Of a stretch of DNA of 64,000 nt, positions 36,415 to 44,703 are shown one piece after another. Origin of the DNA: an uncultured Fretibacterium sp. (GTDB lineage: Bacteria > Synergistota > Synergistia > Synergistales > Aminobacteriaceae); assembly GCA_946183145.1 (NCBI GenBank), contig CAMGZM010000005.1:108016-172015 (forward strand), read 5' to 3'. The notes below the pieces were generated by a model that did not search any database, was not told the origin of the DNA, and saw only the letters and a program-made list of their open reading frames with translations. Within the stretch, counting starts at the first letter, position 1, and each line of letters begins with the position of its first letter. The position numbers and the translations under genes were made by a program.

Positions 36415-36689
36415 GAGAACACTATGAATACCAGCCTGAAGGGATATGCGCGAAACTGATAGAGTTTGAGATTGAGGACGGAAAAATTTACGGGCTTCAT
36501 TTTCTCGGAGGCTGCAACGGAAATTTGAAGGCGATCGCGAAACTTGTAGAAGGAAAAGACGCGCTCATCACGGCGGAAATACTGCGGGGAAATACCTGCG
36601 GGCACAAAATGACATCATGCGCCGACCAGTTAGCACAGGCAATCGAGCAGGCCATGAACGGCTCAGAACTTCAGCGCAAAGCCTCGTAG
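36411..36689 (+). CDS. TSCPD-domain protein (TIGR03905-like)
   Basis: This 92-residue protein matches the small TSCPD family: YQPEGICAKLIEFEIEDGKI, FLGGCNGNLKAIAKLVEG, GNTCGHKMTSCADQLAQAIE. The domain is also found at the C-terminus of some ribonucleotide reductases, and the conserved Cys residues suggest metal or nucleic-acid binding. The function of the stand-alone proteins is unknown. It is coupled to dus by an ATGA overlap and is the last gene before a terminator. Confidence 0.85.
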   Translation: MREHYEYQPEGICAKLIEFEIEDGKIYGLHFLGGCNGNLKAIAKLVEGKDALITAEILRGNTCGHKMTSCADQLAQAIEQAMNGSELQRKAS

Positions 36690-36720
36690 CACGAAACGCA
36701 ACAGAAAGGAAAAATTTACG

Positions 36721-36755
36721 GCCTCCCGGCAAAAGTCCGGGGGGTTTTGTTTTGT
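36721..36755 (+). terminator. Terminator after the TSCPD gene
   Basis: CCCGG and CCGGG form a short GC stem with loop CAAAAGT, preceded by GCCT and followed by GGTTTTGTTTTG. It ends the operon that begins at 33430. Confidence 0.75.
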
Positions 36756-36837
36756 ATGTGTGAGATTCGTTTGGTCTGAGTCATTTTGAGTCTTCCGTGA
36801 AAATTTTATGAAGGCGCAACAAAAAAGACAAAGTTTA

Positions 36838-36846
36838 TGCTATAAT
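36838..36846 (+). promoter_or_regulatory. Extended -10 promoter of the pilin gene
   Basis: TGC precedes a perfect TATAAT (36841-36846), which forms an extended -10 element. No matching -35 is seen 17 bases upstream (AACAAA). Transcription from here would give a leader of about 205 bases before the pilin ATG. Confidence 0.55.
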
Positions 36847-36864
36847 TTTCTTGCTAAGATAAAA

Positions 36865-36990
36865 CGCACACAATTAGTGCGAAGCATATTCTTTGTCTCA
36901 CGATAATTATATCACAAAGGCAAGGGATTATGTGAATTAGTTGTGTGCAAAAAATTTTTGATTGCGTTGTGGGTTTATAGGAGCGCAAAC
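36865..36990 (+). promoter_or_regulatory. Structured 5' leader of the pilin gene, candidate cis-regulatory RNA
   Basis: The leader can fold in more than one way. GCACACAA (36866-36873) pairs perfectly with TTGTGTGC (36941-36948), enclosing an inner stem CTTTGT (36891) with ACAAAG (36914) that itself encloses GATA and TATC. In the alternative, CGCAC and GTGCG at 36865-36881 form a local hairpin that excludes the long-range stem. A further TTGCG/CGCAA hairpin follows around 36963-36987. It does not match a riboswitch class that I can recognise with confidence. Confidence 0.4.
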
Positions 36991-37056
36991 GGAACAAACA
37001 CGGCAGTAACAACTATTCAGCAACACGAAGAGAAAACACAAGGAGGAAAAAAAATC

Positions 37057-37566
37057 ATGAGAAATACGCGCAAGGGATTCACACTCGTAGAACTGTTAAT
37101 CGTCATCGCAATAATGGCATTGCTCGGCACAATGGGTTTAGTGTCAGGGAAAGAAGCTAACAGCATAGCCGAAGCTCAGAAGATAGTCGAGAATTTCCAC
37201 CTCATAAGCTCGGCATTAGAGATGTATTACGGCGATCATAGAGACGGAGAAGGAGACGCAAGCAAAATCAAAACAGCACTCGGAGCTTACCTGAAGAACA
37301 CAGACATGATTGTTACAGGTACAGCAGCAGCAGAGAAATTCCTGCTCTCAGTTACGGCGGCTACAGAGGCAAAACCTGCGGAATGGTGGCTGACTTACAC
37401 GCTGAAATACGGCGATTCGAAAGTTGCACAGATACTCGCAAACAAAGCAGCTCTTGAAGAATTTATGGCTTCAACCGCAGAAACGAAAACAGAAGGATCA
37501 GATACAGTAGCAAACACTTACGAAGCAGGAGACGGGAAAACAACAGTCTGCTACCGAGCACATTAA
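37057..37566 (+). CDS. Type IV prepilin / pseudopilin-like protein
   Basis: The ATG at 37057, ten bases after AGGAGG, gives 169 residues; the frame is open further upstream but unlike coding sequence. The N-terminus MRNTRKGFTLVELLIVIAIM has the prepilin peptidase site (Gly before Phe), the Glu at mature position 5 and the hydrophobic helix. The remainder is Ala/Thr-rich with a helical region (AEAQKIVENFHLISSALEMYY) and ends in TTVCYRAH. No assembly ATPase, platform or peptidase gene is nearby, so it is an orphan pilin whose machinery must lie elsewhere. Confidence 0.88.
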   Translation: MRNTRKGFTLVELLIVIAIMALLGTMGLVSGKEANSIAEAQKIVENFHLISSALEMYYGDHRDGEGDASKIKTALGAYLKNTDMIVTGTAAAEKFLLSVTAATEAKPAEWWLTYTLKYGDSKVAQILANKAALEEFMASTAETKTEGSDTVANTYEAGDGKTTVCYRAH

Positions 37567-37609
37567 CATTCAGCCGACAAACCTATAACCAAACAACACA
37601 ATACATTTT

Positions 37610-37647
37610 GAGTCTCCCAACGCCTATTGAGGGGACTCATTCTTTTA
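37610..37647 (+). terminator. Terminator of the pilin gene
   Basis: GAGTCTCCC and GGGGACTC form a stem with one mismatch around a 12-base loop, followed by ATTCTTTTAT. The T-run is modest. Confidence 0.65.
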
Positions 37648-37669
37648 TCGCTCCGAAAATTTTCAGCAC

Positions 37670-37698
37670 AAAAAATCCCCGCCATATTTCAGACGGGG
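37670..37698 (-). terminator. Terminator of the aminotransferase gene
   Basis: On the minus strand CCCCG and CGGGG enclose a 12-base loop and ATTTTTTG follows. It is convergent with the pilin terminator. Confidence 0.8.
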
Positions 37699-37712
37699 AA
37701 AATATTTCTGCG

Positions 37713-38921
37713 TTATGCCTTTATTGCTTCAGCTCTTCCGGGGTAAACTGCAAGCGCGTTTTTGAGAATGTTCAATGCTTTCTCTAAGTCTTCTTTCTTG
37801 AGTACGTAAGCCATTCTCACCTCGTCCATTCCTAAGCCGGGTTCAGCGTAAAATCCGCTTCCGGGAGCTGCCATTGTCGTTTCGCCGTTGATGTCGAAAT
37901 TCTGTAACAGCCAGATGATGAATTTCTCTGCGTCGTCAACAGGCAGTTTCACCATCGTGTAGAATGCTCCTTTAGGCTCATGGCACACAACGCCGTCAAT
38001 CTCTTTCAAGCCTCTGTACAAAACATCACGCCTCATCTTGTACTCTTTGTTGACTTCCTGAAGATAGCTCTTTGGTGTTCGGTACAATGCCGCCGCGCCA
38101 ACCTGTTCAACCTGTGAAACACTCAATCTTCCCTGACAGAGTTTCATTACTTCAGCGAGAAAAGGCTTGTTCTTTATCGCAATGCACCCGATACGCGCAC
38201 CGCACGCGCTGAATCTTTTCGACACAGAGTCAACCATAATAACGCGGTCTCTTGCGTCTTCAACTTCCCCGAAACTCATGAAGTCCCCGGCCTCGTAGAT
38301 AAATTCACGGTAAACTTCATCGGCGATAATGAAAATGTCATGCTTCTTTGCGAGCCTGCATAACATGTGAATCTCGTCGGGAGTGTATGAGACTCCTGTA
38401 GGGTTGCAGGGATGAGAGATCCAGAATGCACGAGTCTTTGAGTTAATGAGGCTCTCTATGACATCTTCGGGCGGAAGGTGAAATCCTGTCTCTGCTTTTG
38501 TGGGAATCGGAGTCAGTTTTGCGAGCGCGAGTTTTGCGAACGTGTTGTAATTCGCGTAGAAAGGTTCCGGGACTAAAATCTCATCGCCGGGATCGCAAAG
38601 TATCATCACCGCGAACTGAAGAGCCTCGCTTCCTCCGCACGTAACATAAATTTCATCAGGCTCATACGGTACTCCCATCGCCTTATAGTAGCCTGATATA
38701 GCCTCGCGCAATTCCTTTATACCCTGCGAGGGCTGATACGCTACTGTATGCGGGTGAAAATTCCTGATAGCCTCAAAATATTCATCGGGTGTCTTTATGT
38801 CGGGCTGTCCTATATTGAGGTGATATACTTTCTTCCCTTTTGCTTTTGCCTCATCCGCATAGGGAATGAGTCTCCTTATAGGTGAGATCTTGAGGGCTTG
38901 TATTCTGTCTGAAAAGTGCAT
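37713..38921 (-). CDS. Class I/II pyridoxal-phosphate aminotransferase
   Basis: The 402-residue protein belongs to fold type I aminotransferases of the aspartate/aromatic group. Seen are VTCGGSEALQFAVMILCDPG (cofactor ring and phosphate), WISHPCNPTGVSYT, IIADEVYREFIYE, the Schiff-base Lys in VDSVSKRFSACGARIG, and the substrate carboxylate Arg near the C-terminus (VRMAYV). Substrate preference cannot be deduced. It follows gpmA by 12 bases. Confidence 0.9.
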   Translation of the reverse strand: MHFSDRIQALKISPIRRLIPYADEAKAKGKKVYHLNIGQPDIKTPDEYFEAIRNFHPHTVAYQPSQGIKELREAISGYYKAMGVPYEPDEIYVTCGGSEALQFAVMILCDPGDEILVPEPFYANYNTFAKLALAKLTPIPTKAETGFHLPPEDVIESLINSKTRAFWISHPCNPTGVSYTPDEIHMLCRLAKKHDIFIIADEVYREFIYEAGDFMSFGEVEDARDRVIMVDSVSKRFSACGARIGCIAIKNKPFLAEVMKLCQGRLSVSQVEQVGAAALYRTPKSYLQEVNKEYKMRRDVLYRGLKEIDGVVCHEPKGAFYTMVKLPVDDAEKFIIWLLQNFDINGETTMAAPGSGFYAEPGLGMDEVRMAYVLKKEDLEKALNILKNALAVYPGRAEAIKA

Positions 38922-38933
38922 TGTGAATCCTCC

Positions 38934-39683
38934 TTATTTCTTTGCGCTTCCCTGTGATGCTACTGCTGCCTGTGCTTTTGCGATTGCTTCCGCGTCCCCT
39001 AAGTATCGGTGTGAGATGGGCTTCATATTCTCGTCAAGCTCATAGACAAGTGGGACTCCTGTTGGGATATTGAGTTCAAGAATGTCTTTCTCCGAAATGT
39101 TGTCGAGGTACTTAACGAGTGCGCGCAATGAATTTCCGTGAGCCGCAATGATTATCTTCTTCCCTGATTTTACGGCGGGAACGATTGACTCCTGCCAGTA
39201 AGGAACAACACGCGCTACTGTGTCAGCAAGACATTCCGTGAGCGGCAGTTCTGACTCAGTGAGTCCTGCGTATCTCGGATCATGGCCGGGATAACGCTCG
39301 TCATCTTTCGTGAGTACAGGCGGCTGAATGTCGTAACTTCTGCGCCAGATTTTGACCTGTGCGTCTCCATATTTCGCGGCTGTGTCGGCCTTGTTGAGTC
39401 CCTGCAACGCTCCGTAGTGCCTCTCGTTGAGCTTCCATGAGTGCTGGACGGGTATCCACATTCTGTCCATTTCCTCAAGAACAAGCCACAATGTTTTGAT
39501 TGCCCTCTTAAGCACGGACGTGAATGCGTAATCGAACGCAAAGCCCTCTGACTTTAAGAGCCTTCCTGCAGAGCGTGCCTCCTCGACTCCTTTGTCGGAT
39601 AACGGTACGTCAGTCCATCCGGTGAATCTGTTCTCTTTGTTCCACGCTGATTCGCCGTGACGTATTAACACGATTTCGTACAT
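38934..39683 (-). CDS. gpmA: 2,3-bisphosphoglycerate-dependent phosphoglycerate mutase
   Basis: This glycolytic enzyme interconverts 2- and 3-phosphoglycerate. The chosen ATG at 39683 has GGGAGG ten bases upstream and gives 249 residues, the family length; a frame from 39713 adds ten residues. Landmarks are [20 protein letters not shown] with the phospho-His near residue 9, [32 protein letters not shown] and the second His in [17 protein letters not shown]. Confidence 0.96.
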   Translation of the reverse strand: MYEIVLIRHGESAWNKENRFTGWTDVPLSDKGVEEARSAGRLLKSEGFAFDYAFTSVLKRAIKTLWLVLEEMDRMWIPVQHSWKLNERHYGALQGLNKADTAAKYGDAQVKIWRRSYDIQPPVLTKDDERYPGHDPRYAGLTESELPLTECLADTVARVVPYWQESIVPAVKSGKKIIIAAHGNSLRALVKYLDNISEKDILELNIPTGVPLVYELDENMKPISHRYLGDAEAIAKAQAAVASQGSAKK

Positions 39684-39750
39684 GATGAATTTTCCTCCCT
39701 TGTTGGATTTCACGTTAGGTTAGCAGAAAATTCTAATTTTTCATAGCCTG

Positions 39751-39778
39751 TTGACTTTATTTTTGATTGCTGTAAAAT
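39751..39778 (+). promoter_or_regulatory. Promoter of the tRNA-Val gene
   Basis: The -35 box is TTGACT at 39751-39756 and the -10 box is TAAAAT at 39773-39778, with a 16-base spacer. It ends 13 bases before the mature tRNA 5' end. Confidence 0.7.
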
Positions 39779-39791
39779 TTCTTCATCATTT

Positions 39792-39864
39792 GGGCAATTG
39801 GCACAGGGGTTAGCGCGCTTCCTTCACACGGAAGAGGTCACTGGTTCAAATCCAGTATTGCCCA
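39792..39864 (+). tRNA. tRNA-Val (anticodon CAC)
   Basis: The acceptor stem GGGCAAT pairs perfectly with ATTGCCC and is followed by discriminator A. The anticodon arm is CTTCC, loop TTCACAC, GGAAG, so the anticodon is CAC (reads GUG). The T arm is ACTGG, TTCAAAT, CCAGT. The D stem GCAC/GCGC has one A-C mismatch. The 3' CCA is not encoded. It is 73 bases long. Confidence 0.93.
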
Positions 39865-39896
39865 TTCAGCAAATGCACTTTCACAAACGAACAAAT

Positions 39897-39926
39897 AACA
39901 AGCCTGTAACAAGCGGGTTTTTTTGT
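39897..39926 (+). terminator. Terminator of the tRNA-Val gene
   Basis: CCTG and CGGG pair around the loop TAACAAG, and a run of seven T follows. The stem is short but the position after the tRNA supports it. Confidence 0.55.
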
Positions 39927-39984
39927 TGCCATTATTCCAGATGAAAAACTGCAATACAGTATAAGCCTCATCGACTCAATAAGC

Positions 39985-40018
39985 AAAATAAAAGCCTCCC
40001 CCGTTAAAGGAGAAGGCA
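39985..40018 (-). terminator. Terminator of the second sugar ABC operon
   Basis: On the minus strand GCCTTCTCC pairs with GGGGGAGGC (nine pairs, some G-T) around TTTAAC, and TTTTATTTT follows. It lies ten bases after the last permease stop. Confidence 0.85.
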
Positions 40019-40027
40019 TTGTGTGTA

Positions 40028-40981
40028 TTATCGTCTTCGTTTCACGCGGAAATATTTATACGTCATGAACCCTAACAGCAAGAGTCCGTAAAGTGCCTGA
40101 CGGTAATAATTGTTTATCCACGAAATTGTGTTGAGGTACGCTGAAATTACTTGCAGAATGATAACCGCAACAGCAACGCCGGGGATCTCGCCGCTTCCGC
40201 CGTCAGGATCGCACCCTCCGAGAACCGCAATTAGTATCGTCATCATCACATAGCTGCTTCCGAAATCCGCCTTGACCGAAGCAACTCGCGACAAGCTGAT
40301 TAACCCCGCAATCGCCGCCAACAGTCCCGAAATCATATACGCCGCTGTTATGACTCTCACGTTGTTGATGCCTGAGAACGCCGCCGCCTTTGAGTTCACT
40401 CCGACAAGATGCAGTCTTCTCCCGAATGGAGTCATGCCGATAATCACGGATAAAATTACCGCAGCGACAACGAATATCACAAACGGAAGAGGAACGACTC
40501 CGAATACCATCGTCGACGCAAATTTTTTGAACGCTGATATTGATGTGATAGATTTACCGTTCGACAATACAATAGTTATACCGTAGAAAAGCTCATACGT
40601 TCCGAGAGTCGCAAGCATCGGAGGAACTTTCACGACTGACACGAGAAATCCATTCAGCCCCCCGCAAATGAGTCCAATCACAAGAGCAATGACGCACGCA
40701 ATCAATATCCCGTAAATTTCACCATGAGGAGCAATCGACTTCATTATGAGAGCCGCTGAAGCACCGCACAAGTTCGCGATATATACTGTTGAGAGGTCAA
40801 TTCCTCCCGTAATCATTGCGAGGGAGAGTCCCATAGACATTAGGCCGTATTCTGTGAGCTGCTTGCCAATCGTCTGGAAGTTCAGCACGCTCATGAACGC
40901 AGAACCGCGCGTAATCCCGGCGAAAATCAGAAGCACCGCCAGAATCATCAGCATACGGATAAAATCACTGTTCCTTCTCAT
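40028..40981 (-). CDS. Sugar ABC transporter permease (RbsC type), second subunit
   Basis: This 317-residue inner-membrane permease has the CUT2 motifs GLSLAMITGGIDLSTVYIANL, TLGTYELFYGITIVL, VGVNSKAAAFSGINNVRV and LIAVLGGCDPDGGSGEIPGV. It overlaps the preceding permease gene by four bases. Two different permease genes in one operon suggest a heterodimeric pore, as in LsrCD. Confidence 0.92.
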   Translation of the reverse strand: MRRNSDFIRMLMILAVLLIFAGITRGSAFMSVLNFQTIGKQLTEYGLMSMGLSLAMITGGIDLSTVYIANLCGASAALIMKSIAPHGEIYGILIACVIALVIGLICGGLNGFLVSVVKVPPMLATLGTYELFYGITIVLSNGKSITSISAFKKFASTMVFGVVPLPFVIFVVAAVILSVIIGMTPFGRRLHLVGVNSKAAAFSGINNVRVITAAYMISGLLAAIAGLISLSRVASVKADFGSSYVMMTILIAVLGGCDPDGGSGEIPGVAVAVIILQVISAYLNTISWINNYYRQALYGLLLLGFMTYKYFRVKRRR

Positions 40982-41985
40982 GATTTAGCCCCCTCCATTT
41001 CTGACGCTGATACAGTTTTCATTGACCTTGCAGCCTGTATAGCCGCTATTGACGCTCCGAGTATGATTATGATTCCGAGAAATACATTCTGATAGTACAC
41101 CGAGACTCCTATCATCGTAAGAGAGTTCGAGACCATCCCAAGAAGGAACGTTCCCAAGAAACAGCCGAGAAGAGTCCCATGTCCGCCCGTGAGTCTGACT
41201 CCGCCCAACACTATCGCCGCAATAACTATCATTTCACCGCCGTAATATTCCATCGGTGAGCAGTTACGGCACATGCACGCATAGCATAATCCACCAATCG
41301 CCGACGCAATACCATTCGCGACAAACACAGAGAACCGAATCGCGTCAACCTTGAAACCTGCCCGCCTCGCTGAAACCTCATCTCCTCCGATCGCGTAAAT
41401 CGCACGGCCTATCATCGTGTGATTCAGCACTATATACGCGCAAAGATACATCAATAACATCACGACAAACGCGCCATGCAGTGAAGCTCCGAGTCCTGTC
41501 TGCGAACTCGTAACTTTAAGAATGTTCCAGTTCGCAAAAGGCATAAACGGATCAGGGACATTAATACGTACTCCCTTCAATGCGCCGAAAGCTATTCCGT
41601 AACAAATTGATGACGTTGACAGAGTAACAATCAGCGAGTTGAAATGAAACTTGACGATGAAGAATCCGTTTACGCACCCGCAAATCGCACCGATAACAAG
41701 CGCAATAATCACGAGGACAAAAGCAGGGAGTCCAGTCTCAACACCGAGCTTGAAGACGATATATGTACTCATTCCTGCTATCATTGGGAACGAGACATCA
41801 GCACCCGTGCTTACGAACGCGAACATAGCGCAGAGGGCGTAAATTGCGTTTACTGTTATTGCCCTGAAAAGGTCTACGATGTTGTTGACTGCGAAGAATA
41901 ATCCCGATTTCGCCTGAATGAATGCCGCAAGTATCACGATGATTAACGCGACGTAAAACTCATTTTTTCCCAGAAGTTTTTTCAC
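40978..41985 (-). CDS. Sugar ABC transporter permease (RbsC type), first subunit
   Basis: The 335-residue permease shows AMFAFVSTGADVSFPMIAGM in place of the usual GGIDLS block, TLSTSSICYGIAFGALKG, AIGGDEVSARRAGFKVDA and IAAIVLGGVRLTGGHGTLLG. The start ATG follows AAAGGAGGCC. It lies between the ATPase and the second permease genes, all minus strand. The altered GGIDLS block (STGADVS) differs from the other permeases in this window and may reflect a division of labour between the subunits. Confidence 0.92.
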   Translation of the reverse strand: MKKLLGKNEFYVALIIVILAAFIQAKSGLFFAVNNIVDLFRAITVNAIYALCAMFAFVSTGADVSFPMIAGMSTYIVFKLGVETGLPAFVLVIIALVIGAICGCVNGFFIVKFHFNSLIVTLSTSSICYGIAFGALKGVRINVPDPFMPFANWNILKVTSSQTGLGASLHGAFVVMLLMYLCAYIVLNHTMIGRAIYAIGGDEVSARRAGFKVDAIRFSVFVANGIASAIGGLCYACMCRNCSPMEYYGGEMIVIAAIVLGGVRLTGGHGTLLGCFLGTFLLGMVSNSLTMIGVSVYYQNVFLGIIIILGASIAAIQAARSMKTVSASEMEGAKS

Positions 41986-42000
41986 GTTAAGGCCTCCTTT

Positions 42001-43509
42001 CTACATTATTGCTTTGGTGAGATTTTCCGCTGTAAGCTCTTCGCCTGGAATTTCACCCGACATTACGCCGCCACGCATTACTATTGAGCGGTCGCAGAGC
42101 CTCACAACCTCGGCCAAGTCATCAGACGCGACAATTACGGCCATTCCTGAAGATGCCAAATCCCTCAAGTGCTGGTAGATGTCATATTTCGCTCCAATGT
42201 CGACTCCTACTGTCGGGCCGTTGAGGATTAATACTTTTGGTTTTGTTGACAGCCATTTTGCGAGGACTACTTTTTGCTGATTTCCTCCTGACAGCGTTTG
42301 AACGGGCAATAAATGATCATCTGTTTTCACGTGAATCTCCTTGACCCATTCGGAAGAGTTCTGCTCCTGTGCTGACTGGCTCAATACGCCGTTTCGTGTG
42401 AAGTCCTTGTAGTTTACGAGCGTGATATTTTCCATGATTGAGACGGGCAAAAATAACCCTTCTGTGAGTCTGTCTTCAGGTACAAGGGCTATACCGTTCT
42501 GTATTGCGTCATTCACTGAGCGTATATTCACTTCATGGCCGTCGCGTGAAATTGTGCCTTTTGTTGACTGAGCGATACCGAAAAGTGTATTGCACAGTTC
42601 GCTTCTTCCTGAGCCGAGCTGACCCGTTATGCCTAAAATTTCTCCGGGCTGAACTGAGAACGACACATGACGGAATCCCGGCCCGGATAAATCATTCACT
42701 TCAAGTGCGGGCGGAACGTTATTACGGATTCGGCCTTCGGGGTGCTTGTTCGTGTCAAACGCTATATCATGGCCGGTCATGTAGCGCGTGAAATCGTCCT
42801 CGCTGAGACTCTTCATTTCACCTGTGTAGACCGCTTCACCTGATCGCATTATCGTTATGCTGTCGGAAATCTCGTACATCTCATCGAGTTTGTGTGAGAC
42901 AAAAAGCACGGTCATTCCTTTTTCCTTGAGTCCTCGTATAAGCTCAAAGAGTCGGTCAACTTCCTTGCGTGTTAATGCGGTCGTAGGCTCGTCAAGTATC
43001 AGGAAATTAGCCTTTGCGTATAAAGCTCTTGCGATTGCGATTAACTGTTTTGACGCTACGGGCAGTTGCTCAACTCTCACATCAAGGTCTAAATTGAGGT
43101 TAAGAGTCTCCATTACCTTTTTTGCGATTTCTCTTTGCTGACGGTGATTGTAGATTTTTGTCTTGTGAGAAAGCACGGTGTTAATGGCTAAATTTTCCTG
43201 CACTGTAAGATTAGGGAAGACCGATAAATCCTGATAGATGACTTGAATCCCTAAGTCGATAGAAAGAACGGGCGATAATGATTTGTACGTTTTTCCGTTG
43301 AACTCAATCGTGCCGGAGTCTTGAGGCTGGAATCCTGAGATAGCTTTGATGATTGTCGATTTCCCGCAGCCGTTTTCACCCGCGAGGCAGTGAACTTCAC
43401 CGCGCTGTACTCGCAAGTCAACATTTCTCAGCGCATGGACTCCGCCGAATGATTTGCAGATTCCCTTGCAGTTCAAAATATAGTCAGGCACAAAAATTCC
43501 TCCTTCCAC
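42001..43509 (-). CDS. Sugar ABC transporter ATP-binding protein (RbsA type)
   Basis: The 502-residue tandem ATPase has Walker A GENGCGKSTIIKAISGF near residue 48, the first Walker B LILDEPTTALT, a degenerate second P-loop (TGQLGSGRSELCNTLFG), the signature LSGGNQQKVVLAKWL and LILNGPTVGVD in place of the second Walker B (Asn-Gly instead of Asp-Glu). It is the second gene of the operon, separated from the binding-protein gene by a hairpin. The start may be the first Met or the GTG a few codons downstream. Confidence 0.93.
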   Translation of the reverse strand: MEGGIFVPDYILNCKGICKSFGGVHALRNVDLRVQRGEVHCLAGENGCGKSTIIKAISGFQPQDSGTIEFNGKTYKSLSPVLSIDLGIQVIYQDLSVFPNLTVQENLAINTVLSHKTKIYNHRQQREIAKKVMETLNLNLDLDVRVEQLPVASKQLIAIARALYAKANFLILDEPTTALTRKEVDRLFELIRGLKEKGMTVLFVSHKLDEMYEISDSITIMRSGEAVYTGEMKSLSEDDFTRYMTGHDIAFDTNKHPEGRIRNNVPPALEVNDLSGPGFRHVSFSVQPGEILGITGQLGSGRSELCNTLFGIAQSTKGTISRDGHEVNIRSVNDAIQNGIALVPEDRLTEGLFLPVSIMENITLVNYKDFTRNGVLSQSAQEQNSSEWVKEIHVKTDDHLLPVQTLSGGNQQKVVLAKWLSTKPKVLILNGPTVGVDIGAKYDIYQHLRDLASSGMAVIVASDDLAEVVRLCDRSIVMRGGVMSGEIPGEELTAENLTKAIM

Positions 43510-43551
43510 AAAAAGAAATGCCGCCCGGACAATTCATTTTTGCACGGACGG
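43508..43551 (-). terminator. Attenuator hairpin between binding-protein and ATPase genes
   Basis: On the minus strand CCGTCCG and CGGGCGG form a seven-pair stem, followed by CATTTCTTTTTGTG. As in the first sugar operon, it lies directly after the binding-protein gene and probably reduces downstream expression. Confidence 0.75.
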
Positions 43552-43590
43552 TCATTCATCAAATTTTCACTCTGAATCTTTGCTGAGTTC

Positions 43591-44655
43591 CTAGAATAAG
43601 CTGTCTACGTTCTCAGCTGTTCCGATGCAGGGAGCATTTCCGATTAAGCAGTTGTTATCGCCTACAATGAGGTTGACTGACTCATATCCCGGTGCTGCTC
43701 CTTTTGCTGACAAGTCCGAACCCTGGCCGACAGGAACGCCCGTAAGAATGTTGTACGCTGTGAGACATGCGACATATCCCGAAAGCGCAGGATCCCACGT
43801 TGTAACGCTGTAGATTGCTCCGTCTTTCAGCTCACGCGCATATGATGACGGTACACCGGCGGCAACAATTTTCACCTTGCCTTTGAGTCCCATTTCCTCA
43901 GCGGCCTGAGCGATTCCGCCTCCGTCTGTTGAGCAATGGCAAATGAATCCCGCTAAGTTAGGGTTGCTCTTGAGAATCTGTTTCGCCTGCTCGTATGCTG
44001 TTGTTGTTGACTCCTGAGACTCGCACGTAGGCACTTCATCATTGAGGAGCTTCAATTCGGGGTATTTCTTCTTGATGTATTCAGCCTCAAATTTCGCGTA
44101 CTCCATGTGAGTTATCGATGTCGTATAGCCCACCATGAGCGCGTATGTTCCTTTTGCGCCTGTAGCTTTTGCGAGAGCGTCCGCCATTGCCTCGCCGTAT
44201 TGCGACGTGTTGAAAGCCTCTGTATCATACAGACAGTTGACGAGGTTTGACGCTTCATGGCCGATTACAACGATTTTGTGTGCTAATGCGTTTCCGAGTG
44301 ATTCCTCTAACGCGCTTGAGTCATTCGGCACAACGATTATTGCGTCATAATTCTGTGTGAGAAGCGAGTCAATAATCTCAAGCTGTGATGCCGCGTCTGT
44401 TGTTGCGGGGAACTGGACTTTTGCGTCAACGCCGAAATCTTTTGCGAATTTCGTGACTCCGACTTCAAGACGTGAGAACCAGTCCGCGACTCCTTTGACG
44501 ATAACGGCCATTCGGAACTCTGAAGGGTTTTTCTTTGAAACGAAATCTGCGGGGTTATAGCCGTTCTTGACCTGATAGCCTTTCGGTAATTCCGCCGCGA
44601 ATGACACGGAACATAACACTGCAACAACAAGCAACGCCGATAATACTTTTTTCAT
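43591..44655 (-). CDS. Sugar ABC transporter, periplasmic binding protein
   Basis: The ATG at 44655 has GGAGG seven bases upstream and gives 354 residues with a signal peptide (MKKVLSALLVVAVLCSVSFA). An ATG 33 bases upstream is less likely. The fold is the RbsB type: EFRMAVIVKGVADWFSRLEV, IIVVPNDSSALEESL, GFICHCSTDGGGIAQAAEEM and SLFxx-type C-terminus. It is about 40 residues longer than the other two binding proteins here. The gene follows the epimerase by 48 bases. The ligand is unknown, although the epimerase suggests a ketose. Confidence 0.9.
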   Translation of the reverse strand: MKKVLSALLVVAVLCSVSFAAELPKGYQVKNGYNPADFVSKKNPSEFRMAVIVKGVADWFSRLEVGVTKFAKDFGVDAKVQFPATTDAASQLEIIDSLLTQNYDAIIVVPNDSSALEESLGNALAHKIVVIGHEASNLVNCLYDTEAFNTSQYGEAMADALAKATGAKGTYALMVGYTTSITHMEYAKFEAEYIKKKYPELKLLNDEVPTCESQESTTTAYEQAKQILKSNPNLAGFICHCSTDGGGIAQAAEEMGLKGKVKIVAAGVPSSYARELKDGAIYSVTTWDPALSGYVACLTAYNILTGVPVGQGSDLSAKGAAPGYESVNLIVGDNNCLIGNAPCIGTAENVDSLF

Positions 44656-44703
44656 GCTTATACCTCCGATAAAATATTTTTGCTTCACGGGAAAATTTAT
44701 CCC

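Noticed and set aside
36865..36995. Cyclic-di-GMP riboswitch upstream of the pilin gene
   Set aside because: GCGCAAA and GGCAAG fragments recall the class I core, but spacing and the tetraloop-receptor parts do not fit, so only a generic structured leader is reported.
39792..39864. tRNA-Val as an integration site of a mobile element
   Set aside because: No integrase gene and no repeat of the tRNA 3' end was seen downstream.
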